Positions 42,867 through 54,787 of a stretch of DNA of 64,000 nucleotides are shown here, one piece after another. A program made the translations under genes and the position numbers. Source of the DNA: Heloderma charlesbogerti (taxonomy: Eukaryota > Chordata > Lepidosauria > Squamata > Helodermatidae); assembly GCA_026122225.1 (NCBI GenBank), contig JANEZZ010002694.1, forward strand, positions 620,001 through 684,000, in the 5' to 3' direction. The notes beneath the pieces were generated by a model. The model was not told the origin of the DNA. It did no database searches and worked only from the letters and a program-made list of their open reading frames with translations. Position 1 is the stretch's first letter, and each line of letters begins with the position of its first letter.

Positions 42867-43184
42867 CTAACACACATGTGACAAAAATAGGCGTGAAAAG
42901 AAGATGAAAAGGTTGGAAATGAGCACATATATAACAGCATATAACAGATAAACAGGGTGAACGTTTCAGCATAGAAGTCATTAGTTCACCTGATTTTCAG
43001 GAATTTCCTAGGAATGAGTTATACTTGAAGACAGCATGGATTTTTAAAAAATAATTTATAAGACTGAGCATACATATTTTTAAAAAAATTGATAACAAGG
43101 TAGTTTATTTTCATAACAATTGAATTCTTCTGGTGTGGGCCAGAATACTTGTGTATCAAAGTAGTCCTGGAACACCAAGGACAG
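42867..43184. other. Intron sequence of the FGD-type gene
   Basis: No repeat end or other feature recognised. Confidence 0.5.
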
Positions 43185-43520
43185 GCCCGGTTCACATGAT
43201 CACCATGGCTTAAACAACCCACAGTGGCTTTTTAAAGCTGTGGCACATGCTGGTGTGTGCTGGGCGCAATCTGCCTAATTACACACCCAAGTGTGGCCTG
43301 TCATGTTGTCAGAGCCCAGGCAACATGGTTTGAGGGGGATACAATCCTCAAATAAGCCATGGCCTGTTGGTGGGCTATTTGAGGGTTGTTTCCCCCTTAA
43401 ACAAGCCCTGCTGCCCAGGTTCAGATGACATGACAAGCTGCGCCTGGGTGGATGGTTATGCAAATAGTGCCTGGCATGCACCTCGGCTTTAGACCGTAGT
43501 GACTGTGCGAACTGGGCCAG
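43185..43520. repeat. Foldback-type dispersed repeat, intronic
   Basis: Begins cggttcacatgatcaccatg and ends tgtgcgaactgggcc, inverted relatives of each other. Internal words (ggcttaaacaacc, aataagccatgg, tgcctaattacaca) recur at 26476, 37323 and 62420. Probably a non-autonomous DNA element family. Confidence 0.55.
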
Positions 43521-44376
43521 ACACTGGGGGAGATCCTGTCCTGGACTGTCTTAAGAAGCAGCTCTGAGGAATCTTCTGCTGGAGAAACCTCCAAGGACAA
43601 TGGACACAGGCAGCTGACCCTTAGGGAAAATGGGATATTGTCCCACGAGGCTTAGGCTGCCCAGCCAGTCCCCTCCTGCCTGCCTCCCTACTTTCAACCA
43701 GTTCCAGGGATGACATTGTCTGTCAGCCCTTGTCTTGGTCAGCCTCTCAGTCTTGTCACTGTGAATTCAGAAGGCAAGCCGCTCCTTACAAAGCCTCACA
43801 GGCACACAGCATTTCTCCCTCTTAAAGGTACAAAAGGGTCTTTATGGGCAGAGCAATGGGGTGGTGGGAGGCAGAAAGATGGGCAGGCCTGATCAGTGGG
43901 TTCTTATGGAATCTACTGTCCAATCATGGACTCAGAAGGGTATCAGGCACCTCTGGCGCCTGCAAATGAGCTAGCATGCTGGTGCTTGGGCAGGCGGGCT
44001 GGCTTGGCAAGGTTTGGCTCAGGCTAACTGCTGGGCTGCTGCTGCTTTCCTTTCCTTTTTGATGGCAGCTTGGAAGAGTCCCTCTGCTGCAGCTGCATCC
44101 TGGTGAAAAGAGGAGAACCAGCATAAACTTCATTTTATTTTATCATGGGGTTCAGGGCTGCAGGCAGAGGGAAAGCTGCCTTGAGGACCAGCTCCCAATT
44201 TACATTTTTGGAAGATAGAGGGGGAAACTTTGAACACTTGAAGGGAGGTTTTCGTTGTTGTTATTTTTAGTGGGAGAGATTGTATTTTATACTGTGTACA
44301 ATACACTTGCAAGAGAGTCAGGAAATGCTGTTTAATTTCTAAAAAGAGAAGGGCATGGACTGTAGGGGTAAGGTAG

Positions 44377-44378
<2 letters not shown>
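43521..44378. other. Intronic sequence, nothing recognised
   Basis: Short ORFs only. Confidence 0.45.

Positions 44379-44452
<74 letters not shown>
44379..44452. repeat. Microsatellite (gt)n(ga)n
   Basis: About sixteen GT units followed by about seventeen GA units. Confidence 0.95.
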
Positions 44453-44454
<2 letters not shown>

Positions 44455-44754
44455 AGGGATAAGGCTGCATTTGTTCAGTGGAAACTAGTCAGGGAACCTA
44501 GAAAGAGAAGAACAGTAGGTTTCCAAAAATGCAGCTCCCTTGTCTAGAATCTCTGTTCTGAAGGGGGCCTCAGCCAGCAGCAGTTGCTTTCACCTTTCTT
44601 CTAGGATATGGAAACTTGGGAAACTAAAAATATGAGCTCTGAGGCTCAGATGGCCTTCATTCAATACTGATAACATCTCTTACTGATTCTATATACATAC
44701 TCTGCCAGCATTCTTCAAAGAGGTGTATTCCAAGAAAGCAACATTTCTTTAAAT

Positions 44755-44880
44755 CAGGAGTGGGCAACTTGTGGCCCTACAGATGTTTTAGCCTACAACC
44801 CTAGCCAGCATAGCTAATGGTGGGGGATCATGGGAGTTGTAGGCCAAAGCATCTAAAGGGCCACAAGTTGCCCACCCCTG
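44755..44880. mobile_element. hAT MITE, 126 bp
   Basis: Ends caggagtgggcaacttgtgg and its inverse (ccacaagttgcccacccctg) extend through ~45-base arms including acatctgtaggg-type words. Flanks ctttaaat and ctttcaac match 6 of 8. Almost the whole element folds back. Confidence 0.8.
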
Positions 44881-44963
44881 CTTTCAACGTATTGCAACAT
44901 CGGCCACCGTGACATTTATGCATTAGCTACAGTGCCCTGCAGTTCCCTCACAACTCCATACAG

Positions 44964-45081
44964 CAGCCTTCCCCAGGGTTTTTACTTCAATTCCCATCAG
45001 CCTCTGCCACATGGCCAACGGTCAAGAATCCTGGAAGTTGTCATCCAAAACATCTGGAAGGCACCAGGTTGGGGAAGACTC
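44964..45081. mobile_element. hAT MITE, 118 bp
   Basis: Left end cagccttccccag and right end caggttggggaagactc are inverted. Flanking octamers ccatacag and ccacatgg match at 5 of 8 positions. A core fragment of the same family is at 19351-19410. Confidence 0.65.
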
Positions 45082-45918
45082 CCACATGGGATTGCATGAA
45101 TGAGAACCAGAAAGGAACTACCACCCGTTTGGCAACAGAGAGGAGGCGTCCACAGAAATGTACCGAGTTCTGGGTTGTTGTTTTTACTAGGCTTCTTCTG
45201 CTATTCTTTTCCTGCAATAATATTGGCAACATATCATTATTCGTCCTCCTCCCTGCCATTCTCACATGGCTCCTGAGACTGTGGTGGGTGTGCATATGTC
45301 CGCATTATACACATGGTGACTTCCACTGCAATTAGGAAGGGAAAGCAATTTTTCTGCATATTCTCTCAGCCATCATATTGCTCCTCTTTATCATTCCAGT
45401 GTAGACACCAGGAAAAAACCTAAAGGTCGCTTCTATTGGTGTATTAATCTTGTATGTTTCTGCTTGAATGTGGTTTAGCTCCAAGTATGCCACAGCTGAG
45501 GAAATCTACTTGTTTTATGCATTGTCAAACGACATTCTCAGCAGTTCTCCAACAGCACAGATCTAATACTGTCAGAGAGCTGAACTTCATAAATCAGAAG
45601 AAGATTTAAAGTCATGCTGCCTTACTGTCACAGGCTTGTGATTTTTTTTTTTTAATTTGGAAGGATGTTTTCAAGTTCCATAAACCCTCTGAAGTATTCA
45701 TTTTGGGGGGGAAAAACACCTCTCTAAAAATTGAACAATTTTGAACAAATTGAACAAAACTGAACAAAAGCAAATAAGCAATTATCATAGCTTTATTCCT
45801 TTTCTGAAGACAGTAAGAAGTTCTTTTTGAAGAAAAGAATGTTTTCTGGGAATATTCGCTAAGTTCAGAACAGAGCAAGGTCATTCTGTTCTTGAAAGCA
45901 AGCCAAATACATCCAGAC
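45082..45918. other. Intronic sequence, nothing recognised
   Basis: A/T-rich. No repeat end identified. Confidence 0.45.
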
Positions 45919-46466
45919 CAGTGTTCCCCAGTTCTCCGATATTGGGCACACACTTTCCCCCTGAATTAAAATTGGAGGCAAACTGCATTCCTGAAAATGT
46001 GTAGGAGTTACCTGCGCTTAGAGGAGCCCACCCTGCCTCCTGGGTTTCTGCAGGAGTCACTGATCTGGGCATGTCACCTGACTGGGAGAAAGGAAGGTCT
46101 CCAACCTTTTGGGCCCATGGGCACATTTGGCATTTTGAAGAAGTGCACTGAGCACTGCCACAAATTGACTGCTGTAGTGGGGATGGGTTTGGGGGACAAT
46201 CACCAAAATGTTAGGAGCGTTTGTGTGTCTGTGTGCATGTATGTGCACCCTGCGTATGTGCTACTGACTCTGGCTCTTTTCATGGTTCGTTCGTTCGTTC
46301 TTTCTTTCCTTCCTTCCTTCCTTCCCTCTGGCTGGTCATCCTTCCTTCCTTCCTTTCTGTCTCTGGCTCCTCTTTCTTTCTCTCTTGTTCCTTTTTCTTT
46401 GACCCCTGCCCCGGCTATTTTCTTTCTCTCTCTGGTCCCTCTTTCTCCCTCCACCTCGTCTCTGGC

Positions 46467-46519
<53 letters not shown>

Positions 46520-47541
46520 TTCCTTCCTTCCTTCCTTCCTTCCTTCCTCTCTCTCTCTCTTTCCTTCCTTCCCTCCTTCCTTCCTCTCTCTCTCCTCATC
46601 CCCATGCAACTGAATAGGGCAATTTCTCCATTCATTTGCATGGGATCAGAAAAAGCACCCTGCTGAAAATCGGCTGGAGGGGCAGTGAAGGCCACCACTG
46701 CCAAGGACCCTGTTGCCCCAAGGGTTGTCCAGCCATTTCTGGCATAGAGGACTTTCCCCTCTCCCTATTTAAGTTAATGGACAGATCAATCCATTACTTG
46801 AATAGGGAAGAAGGAAAAATCAGCTGGAGGGGGGAGTTGGACAGGTGGCAAGGCTCACCTTCCACCAAAGACCCTGTTGCCCCAAGGGTCCCTGGTGGTG
46901 GAATTTGCCTTTTCCCCCAACCGTTTTTCAGCAGTGGGACTTTTTCACTCCCCAAACAAGCCTATAAGGAATCGCTCCATAGGCTTGTATAGGGAGCGAA
47001 AAGCCCCCCTGTTCAAAATTGTCTGGAGGGGGGCAAAGCTCACCCCCTGCCGAGGACGCTGTTCCACACGGGTCCTTGGTGGGTGGTGCACTTCCTCCCC
47101 AGTCCCCGGCCATTTCTCAGCAAGGAGGGCTTCCCCCCACCCTACAAGTGAATGGATGAATTACACCATTCACTTGCACAGGGGTAAAATACCTTGGCAG
47201 GCACCTCAGCCTGGCCCCCCCAGGGTGCCAGGGTGCCCAGAAGTGCTGTGTTGTAGGCCACTAATGTAAGGCATAATGGGCAGCCCCCTTTCAGGGCTTT
47301 TTTCACCCTAAAAGCACCAATCACACTCAGTACAGAAACAGGGCAGGATTACCAGAAGAAGCTGACTGAAAGGGGGAAAGGCTAGGCCACTGGATCATGC
47401 AGAGCTGCAGCAGGCAGCCTCCCCACTGGGTAGGTATGAGCACACAAGAACCGTCAAATTAATCAATTAGTTTCCCATGGCAGGCAAGCCGTTCTCTCAC
47501 AGCAAAGCAGCGCACCCTGGCACACAGTTTGGGAACTACTG
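45919..47541. mobile_element. Non-autonomous hAT element, 1.6 kb, intronic
   Basis: Ends cagtgttccccagttc and gtttgggaactactg are inverted. Flanking octamers atccagac (45911-45918) and ttccagcc (47542-47549) match at 6 of 8. The interior holds a ~310-bp pyrimidine tract (46290-46602) and at least three imperfect modules of about 160-190 bp (46611-47170), each carrying a ctggagggg word and a small hairpin. No transposase frame. Confidence 0.7.
46290..46602. repeat. Long (ttcc)n/(tttc)n pyrimidine tract
   Basis: Nearly pure C/T on the plus strand, giving spurious Phe/Leu/Ser- and Lys/Glu/Arg-rich frames on the two strands. Confidence 0.95.
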
Positions 47542-47613
47542 TTCCAGCCCGTTTCTCAGAATGACATGCATAATATTTTTTTTAACTGCTGTGTAACATG
47601 CTGAGATTTTTAC

Positions 47614-47754
47614 CTGATTTCCTCCTTGCAGATATAAGACGAGGGGTTCAGTCTTAGGAATGGTGACCCACACTTTACACCAAGTCTTTCCTTTTTCTTG
47701 GAACAGGAGGTGGCTGCTGAAAAGACTGTTTTCCACTCCCCAAACACTTTGCTT
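47614..47754 (-). CDS. FGD-family gene, exon (PH domain N-terminal half)
   Basis: 141 bp, 47 codons, phase 0 at both ends. Acceptor: T-run then aatag at 47755-47759. Donor: cag|gtaaaa at 47613. It encodes the first strands of the C-terminal PH domain: SLFSSHLLFQEKGKTW, WVTIPKTEPLVLYLQGG, with the WxxVWVTIP/EPLVLYL pattern shared by FGD1-FGD4. It joins in frame to 42642-42866 to make one PH domain of about 100 residues. The 4.7-kb intron between them contains only repeats. Confidence 0.85.
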
Positions 47755-48499
47755 CTATTAAAAAAAAAAAACAAATAAGCTAAGCAGTGTCTATTCCTGC
47801 TCTCATGCTGAAGGCATTTACCATTTATTATACACCTTAGCAGTTGATGTTTAAATATTTGTTCACGCATAGCAAATGTGCACAGGAGTGTGATTACCAA
47901 GGAATCAGTCTTTAAATGCACAGGGCCTTAATAATCATTACATACAATCAGGATTAAAGAAACTAGATGGAGGTGCTGAACTACTGTTCTTGGAGAATGA
48001 TAAGCTAAAAATTCCACCTCCACAGCAGAAGTTGAGAATAGCAATTAAGATGACACAGCTACTGTTAGGCATAAAGTAGGTTGGGATGAGATTGAAAGTT
48101 ACTGAGGAAGCTGCTTCAGCACAAGGGAATGGAGTCAGAAAATGAGATGAGCACTCCGGCCCTTTCGTAGTCATATTTGTTTGGAAGCTATGCTCATATT
48201 GCTCAATAGGACCCCATCAGGTGTGCGCAGGATTGCAGCTGGACAGAGCAAAACCATACTACAGAAAGGTCAGCTCTGTACTATCATGGCACATTTCCAT
48301 CAATCTCATCTGTAATATATTGCTTTCGTTAATTTGTGAGCAAACACAAACATGAGAGAAAGGTAGCGCTCTTCTAGAATGGGCCAATTCCCTGCTTTCT
48401 AACTCAACCTAGCACTGGTACGAATATCCTAACAAAATGCAATGGTATTTGTTCCTGTGGGGCTTGCACAGGAACAGTTCATGTCAGACTGCGTAGTAG
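47755..48499. other. Intronic sequence, nothing recognised
   Basis: No repeat end or further exon recognised. Confidence 0.45.
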
Positions 48500-48727
48500 T
48501 AGTAAGTATTAATATCCTGCCTTTACTCCTCTTGCAAGGAATCCCAGGTGGCTTACATGGTCCTGCTCCTCTCTATTTTATCTTCACAACAACCCTGTGA
48601 GGTAGGTTAGGCTGGGAGTCAGTCACTGGCATAAAGTCACCAGTGAGCTTCATGACTGAGTGGGTCCTAGAATCTAGATTTCCTGAATCCTGATCCAGCA
48701 CCCTAACCACTACACCACACTGACTCT
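48500..48727 (-). mobile_element. tRNA-derived CORE-SINE (MIR-type)
   Basis: Same order as 19815-20073: tail cctgcctttactcctcttgc, CORE acaaccctgtgaggtagg, then the inverted tRNA-like head ending aaccactacaccacactgac. Confidence 0.8.
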
Positions 48728-49086
48728 CATCTGATAAGGGTACACATGTATGTGGAGCTGCTGATACTCCCAGCTTGTGCCTGAACATGTAGCTGGAAGC
48801 GTGAGGAACGGTGCAATCTGCATGCCACCTGCCTCCCCCCGCAAGATGCATTGTGGGATTTTTCATGCTCACATCTGCTGTGTGAGCAGGTTCGAGATAA
48901 GGCTGGGCTGAATGAGCAGACCTGAGAAGGAAAAACACCTCTCTGAAGAAATAACGATAACAATAAGAGAGGCACAAGGTTTTGCGAACTGAGGTGACAG
49001 AGCCTTCAATGTCTTTCCACTGACTTTACTGGAGTAAGGACTTCACTTCTTAGTTTTCAGGAAGTGGAAATCCTCCTCTGCAATAT

Positions 49087-49157
49087 TTCATTTATTCATT
49101 CATTCATTCATTCATTCCATTTCATTTCTGTACCGCCCAATAGCTGAAGCTCTCTGA
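49087..49157 (-). mobile_element. L2-like LINE 3' terminus with (attc)n tail
   Basis: A (attc)n run is followed by gtaccgcccaatagctgaag, the inverted L2-like end also seen at 30216. Confidence 0.7.
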
Positions 49158-50219
49158 GAAGAATATGCAGCTGAGAAGAGAGAAGAATCAGATAAATAAT
49201 TTCCCACAAGAGCCAAGAGCCTCAAAAATGAGGAAGAGCATTTATGAATGGAAACACTGTACCTATTATGATACATTTTGCATAACAAATCTCCAGAGAA
49301 GTCTTGCATCTGCTCATAGATCAAGAAAAAGTGACAAACGCCTGAAGAGACATTGAGCTCATGAAACATTAATCTACGGAAAACACTTGAACCCCTAATC
49401 CGAGAGGCATCTGCTTGGATGTAACCCACAGATGTCAATCAATTACCTCCTAGCAAAAAACAACACTCCAGATTAGGCTGGGGTTTTTTGTTTTGTGTTT
49501 TGCATTTCCCTTGTGCATTTTACCCAAATTTCAAAGACTTAGCGCAGAGCTAAATGTCTAACCCTATTAAGGAAAAATATCTCATTTCTCCTTAATTTGA
49601 ACACTGTGGAGCTGAACGTTACAGAGCAGCTCACACTTCACTGGCTATTAAGCATTTGCATGGCTTTTAGGATTATCAAAAAACTTGGATTTGGGGGGCA
49701 ATGGTTTTCCCACTGTAGGAAGACAGCTCTGCTACAACAGTTTTCTATGGATTATGATGAGACACTAATGGAACTATCTGTAGCACAATGACTCGGAGAA
49801 GCATATTTCAGAGTGGAAAAGAAACAAAAATTATTACAGTTATTTGATGGATCATATAAACCCCAAGCCTTTTGTTCCTGAAATCACCAAGCTTTCAGTA
49901 AGTGGATCATGGTGATCTCTATGCTTTCTTCATTGTAGGTAAGTCATTTACGAGAAATGAAAGGAGGTCTGACCTGGTTAATGCAGTGGAAGTTATTTGT
50001 GGGAGATCTTAACAGCAAATTTTGGGCAGAGGCAAGCAATCAGTGGCCAAGATGAGAGAAGATATTGTTAGAGAACCAATTTTGGCAGAAAATGCAGTAA
50101 AATTTGGCTAGATTTTTAATTTTGGAGAGAGAAGAGGTAGAATTGAAAATAATACAGGCTACGTGGTTGGTCAGTTGATCATATGGTTTATGTTGCTTGC
50201 ACTTGATCACTTATGCACT
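49158..50219. other. Intronic sequence, nothing recognised
   Basis: Short ORFs only. Confidence 0.45.
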
Positions 50220-50859
50220 AGTTAAACCAGGGTTTGGCAACCTAGTGCCCATCAGGACCCCCCTTCCCCTTCACTCATCCCTCCCCACTCACTCCCACCA
50301 CCGCTTCTTCTGACTACCTCCCTCAGCTCAGCAGCAAGGAAGCGGGAAGTTGGTGTTTACTCACTGCTTCCTGGTTCCTTTCTCTTGAGGTAAGCGCAGG
50401 TGGGCAGGCATGTGGGGATGGCGGCAGGTGGCAGCAGGTAAGGCAGTGCTGGGAAGGTGGCAGAAGTGGGGGCAGTTGGGCAGAACTGGCAGGTGGGGAG
50501 CAGCAGCAGCAGTGGTCCAGGGAGAAAGAAGATGACGACTGGAGCAGCAGCAGGGAAAGGAAATCCTGACTTGGGGCAGGGGGAGAAGAAGAGGACAGGA
50601 GAAGCAGGAGGGAAAGGAAATCCTGAGTGGGTGAGAGGAAGTGGAAGAAACAAAGGAGACGCGCACAGAAGGCAAAGCAGGGAAAGGGTAGGAAGAGGCG
50701 GTGGGGGGGGGGTGGCAAGAGAAAAAGAAATCCAGAGTGTGCCAAGTAAGAGGGAGAGAAAGTACCGAGCACATGCTTTGCATGCAGAAGGTCCCAGTGA
50801 CCTCCAACCCCAATAAACGCTTGCTTCCTCTGTGTCACAAGACAGTAGGTGAGTGAGCA

Positions 50860-53165
50860 AGCTAGTTATTTTATTATTGTATTTATTTTATTATTAAATT
50901 TATTAATCGCCCATCTGGCTGGTCACCCAGCCACTCTGGGCGATGTACAACACACAATAAAAACAGTTTAAAACAATAAAATTCTACAATAAAAACGTTT
51001 TCTAAAATACCCTAACCCACCCCAAACGCCTGCCTGAACAACAGCGTTTTTAATGCACGATGGAAGCTCATTAAAGAGGGGGCATGACGGAGTTCCCTAG
51101 GGAGGGAGTTCCACAGAGTGGGGGCCACCACAGAAAAGGCCCTCTCCCTCGTCCCCACCAGTCTAGCTGTCCTGGCTGATGGGACAGAGAGAAGGACATC
51201 CAAGGCTGATCTTGTTAAGCGGCCTGTCTGGTGCTGCTGGAGGCGCTCCTTAAGATAGGCTGGGCCGGAACCATATAGGGTTTTAAAGGTCAAAACCAAC
51301 ACCTTGAAATTGGCCCAGAAAACAACTGGTAACCAGTGCAACTCCTTCAGCACTGGAGTGATGTGATCTCGCCGGCGGCTGCCTTTAATCAGGCAAGCCG
51401 CCGCGTTCTGTACCAGCTGCAGTTTCCGAACCGTCTTCAAGGGTAACCCCACGTAGAGCGCATTACAGTAGTCTAAATGAGAGGAGACCAGGGCATGTAC
51501 TACCGATGGGAGCAGATGGTCGGGAAGGAAGGGGCGCAGCCGCCATATCAGATGGAGTTGATACAGCGCTGTCCGGCTCACAGCTGACACCTGAGCCTCC
51601 ATGGACAGCTGGGAGTCCAAAATGACCCCCAGGCTGCGGACCTGGTCTTTCAAGGGTAGCCGTACCCCATTCAACACCAGGTCAACATCCCCCAGCCTCC
51701 TCTTGTCTCCCACCAAAAGTACCTCGGTCTTGTCAGGGTTCAGCTTCAGCCTATTCCTCCCCATCCAGCCACTCACCGTCTCCAGACATTTGGACAGGGA
51801 TTCTACGGCCAACCTTGGTGAAGATTTAAACGAGAGGTAGAGCTGCGTGTCATCTGCATATTGATGACACTGCACCCCAAACCTCCTGATGATAGCCCCC
51901 AGCGGCTTCATATAGATGTTAAATAGCATCGGGGAGAGGATGGAACCCTGTGGCACCCCACAAGTAAGTGGCCACGGGTCCGAAACCTCCTCTCCCAGTG
52001 CTACCCTCTGGTACCTGCCAGAGAGGAAGGACCGGAACCACCGCAATACGGTGTCCCCAATGCCCAACCCCTCCGGGCGGTCCAGGAGGATACCGTGGTC
52101 AACGGTATCGAAAGCCGCTGAGAGGTCGAGGAGAACAAGGAAGGAGCATTCACCCCTATCCAGAGCCCTCCTCATATCATCTACCAAGGCGACCAAGGCC
52201 GTTTCTGTCCCATGCCCAGGCCTGAAGCCAAACTGAAATGGGTCTAGATAATCAGTTTCTTCCAAGTGTGCCTTCAACTGCACCGCCACCACCCGCTCAA
52301 TCACCTTGCCCAAAAATGGCAGATTTGAGACTGGGCAAAAGTTGTTCAAAACGTGAGGATCCAAGGAGGGCTTCTTTAAGAGCGGTCTTATCACTGCCTC
52401 CTTGAGGGCTGATGGCATCACTCCCTCCTCAAGGGAGGCGTTCACCACCGCCTTGATCCCTTCACCCGGTCTCTCTCTGCAGCTCATAATGAGCCAAGAT
52501 GGGCAAGGATCAAGTAAGCAGGTGGTCGGCCGTACCGATGAAAGCACCTTGTCCGCTTCATCAGGAGGAAGAAGCTGGAACCGATCCCACAAAACCGGTT
52601 TGCCACAGGCCGCCTCTTGCTCACTAACTGTATCCACAGTGTGCAGAGTAACACACCTAATCTGATCAATTTTATCTGCAAAGTGCCTTGCCAAGGCCTC
52701 ACAGGAGGGCTTAGAATGCTCCAGTGGTTCAGGAGCCACAGGACCGATCAGGCTCCGGACCACTTGGAACAGCCTCCTGGGACAGCACTCTGCAGACGCG
52801 ATGGAGGCAGCATAATATTCCTTTTTTGCTGCCTTCACCGCCGTGTGATAGGCTGAAGATACAGCTCTAGCCCATGTCTGATCGTCTTTGGAGCGAGACT
52901 TCCGCCACCGGCGCTCTAGCCGTCTCACCTCCTGTTTCAGAGCTCGTAACTACGGATTGAACCATGGTGCAGTCCGAGCCCTGTTCAGGGGGAGAGGGCG
53001 TTTCGGAGCCACCTGATCTAATGCCCCAGTGATTGCGGCATTCCAGCCACCCACCAGGGTCTCGACCGAGTGGCCGTTGGCATGCCCCAGAGAATCCCCA
53101 AGCACGTTCAGGAATCCATCTGGATCCATAAGACGCCTGGGGCGGACCATTTTAATGGTTATTTT
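50860..53165 (-). mobile_element. L2-like LINE, 5' truncated, with long pol
   Basis: The 3' end (low coordinate) shows tattaatcgcccatctggct and A/T-rich tail repeats. The pol frame runs to the opposite side. The endonuclease half of a full L2-type element is absent, so it is 5' truncated near 53165. Smaller relatives are at 3745, 7790, 27330 and 30186. Confidence 0.85.
51012..53162 (-). pseudogene. L2-like pol (reverse transcriptase and C-terminal domain)
   Basis: A 638-codon stretch (51012-52928) is open and continues in the same frame for about 75 more codons upstream past a single TAG stop at about 52950-52952. RT motifs: FGFRPGHGTETAL (residues 233-245), catalytic Asp268 in LLDLSAAFDTVDH, GVPQGSILSPMLFNIY (324-339), YADD at 357-360, and LNPDKTEVL. 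The C-terminal part carries SHLDYCNALYVGLP, LQLVQNAAA, ITPVLKELHWLPV and RAFSVVAPTLWNSLPRELR, the L2/jockey-type signature. The N-terminal endonuclease is missing. Few breaks suggest fairly recent loss. Confidence 0.88.
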
Positions 53166-53499
53166 GCGTTTATGTGTGTCTATCTGCCTGGATGAGTGTG
53201 AGTTCACTCATAAAACCACTGAGCACATGCTTTGCATGCAGAAGGCCCAAAGTTTCAGTGACCCCCATCCCCAATAAATCAAGCTATTACAGAAATTTTT
53301 AATAAATTCTTCTCTTTAATGACTTTGGTGTCCTGTGTTTTTGCTGTGCTGTGTTGCCGAGCACTAACAGCTAAACTCCAACAGCCACACCCCAACAGCA
53401 GCCAATCTTGTGGTGGTGCCCTCAACACTTCCTCAAAATTCACTCAAAAATCCCAGATGTGCCATGAGCCCAAGAAGGCTGCCTACCCCTGAGTTGAAC

Positions 53500-54787
53500 G
53501 GACCAAAGAAGTTTACAGTCCTTATCCGTGATTGATGCTGACGTCTGCACATAGTATTAGCATCTGGCTCTCATATGGCCATACAGCTTAAAAGTCAAAG
53601 GGCGACTGCCACACCGAAAAGACGGAAAACAGACCTTGGCATTAGCCCACCTGCTGAGCTTGGATCTAAATCCCCATGTTCCACATCCAAGTTCAACACT
53701 TTGCCCACTTGGTCAAACCAACCCTTCGTAGAGCAATTGCTGTTGCCCTTTTTATGGTTCAGCTACGATCCACACTTCAAGGAGAATGAGATTTCAGACA
53801 GCAGAATTCTCTAGTGTGCAAACGTTAGAATAATTATGTGCTAACTTAACATAAAGCAGTATTCCTATATGCACAGCTCTGCTCATGAAATTGGGCTTTA
53901 TTACATAGGGCTGGATCCAACACAGGTCATCTGCTAGCAGAACAGAAACCACTAGTGGGCTGGATTTCCCTCCATGCAGCCCATCACTCCCGCTTCCAAA
54001 TCTGCTCCAGAAGATTGGGGGACCTTCCAGAGCTGATTTGGAGCACACACAGTGGCTGCAGGGGGGAGGAGAGGACAAGTCATACTGTGTGAGCAGATGT
54101 CAACTCACATGATCCAAGCCATAATGTGCAACACTCCATTCGTGCTAAAAGCAAAAATGAATGAGAATTATGTGCAACACCAGAGGTTAGGAGGGCATAT
54201 GTAAAATGAAATTATTTGAAAGAAACAAAAATCCACATATTAGCAACCATGCAACAGCCCCTCTGGTAGGTCTATGTAACAAATGATGAGCTACTAACAG
54301 AGCGATCCAGCAGGGGTGGTAGCGGGATAATCCAAGGCGGAGGAAGCATCAAATCCAAAGCCCTGCTGGCTTGTGCCAGCATGGGGGCAGTGGCAATTTC
54401 CTATGTTTTCCCCCTTCTTTTTCGGCTATTCTTCCTCCCCTCCAGGAATGGCATACTCCCCGGCCACCACCCCATTCTGGGGTCATGTTGGAGAAACAGG
54501 GAACCTTCATCCACTTGGCATGCCCCCTTTTTGCTGTTTCTGCCAAAGCACCAACAGCAGAGAGACAAGAGCAGTGGAGGTTTCCACATCCACAATGGGG
54601 AGGTTTGTGGGGGGGGGGGTGACCTCCTTCTCCCCCCTCTCCACAGATACCCTCCCAGGTTCCATAGGATTGCGGCCTATATGATGAATGATTGCGAGGT
54701 CAGACTGTGAAAGGATGTTTACACTGAAAACCATCCTTTTGCTAAAGCAACCAGTCATTTTAGGATTGGTTAACAAGATATATATAC
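53500..54787. other. Intronic sequence, mostly unassigned
   Basis: Bases 53906-54080 (ggctggatccaaca…) may be a decayed MITE. No exon recognised. Confidence 0.4.

Larger units (their letters stand above)
50228..53491. mobile_element. hAT-like element split by an L2-like LINE
   Basis: Left end cagggtttggcaaccta and right end aaggctgcctacccctg are inverted. They are flanked by agttaaac (50220-50227) and agttgaac (53492-53499), 7 of 8 matching. Subtracting the L2-like insertion (about 50860-53165) leaves about 0.95 kb of G/A-rich, non-coding sequence. A tRNA-Ala-like 25-mer is present on both sides of the LINE (50764-50788 and 53219-53243). Confidence 0.75.

Noticed and set aside
46200..46704. 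Long Phe/Leu- and Lys/Arg/Glu-rich ORFs
   Set aside because: Products of the pyrimidine microsatellite.
46611..47170. CRISPR-like array
   Set aside because: Repeats are long, divergent modules in a eukaryotic DNA element, not short identical repeats with spacers.
50357..50860. Pro/Leu/Ser-rich minus ORFs (three overlapping frames)
   Set aside because: All three frames are open because of G/A-rich composition inside the hAT element.
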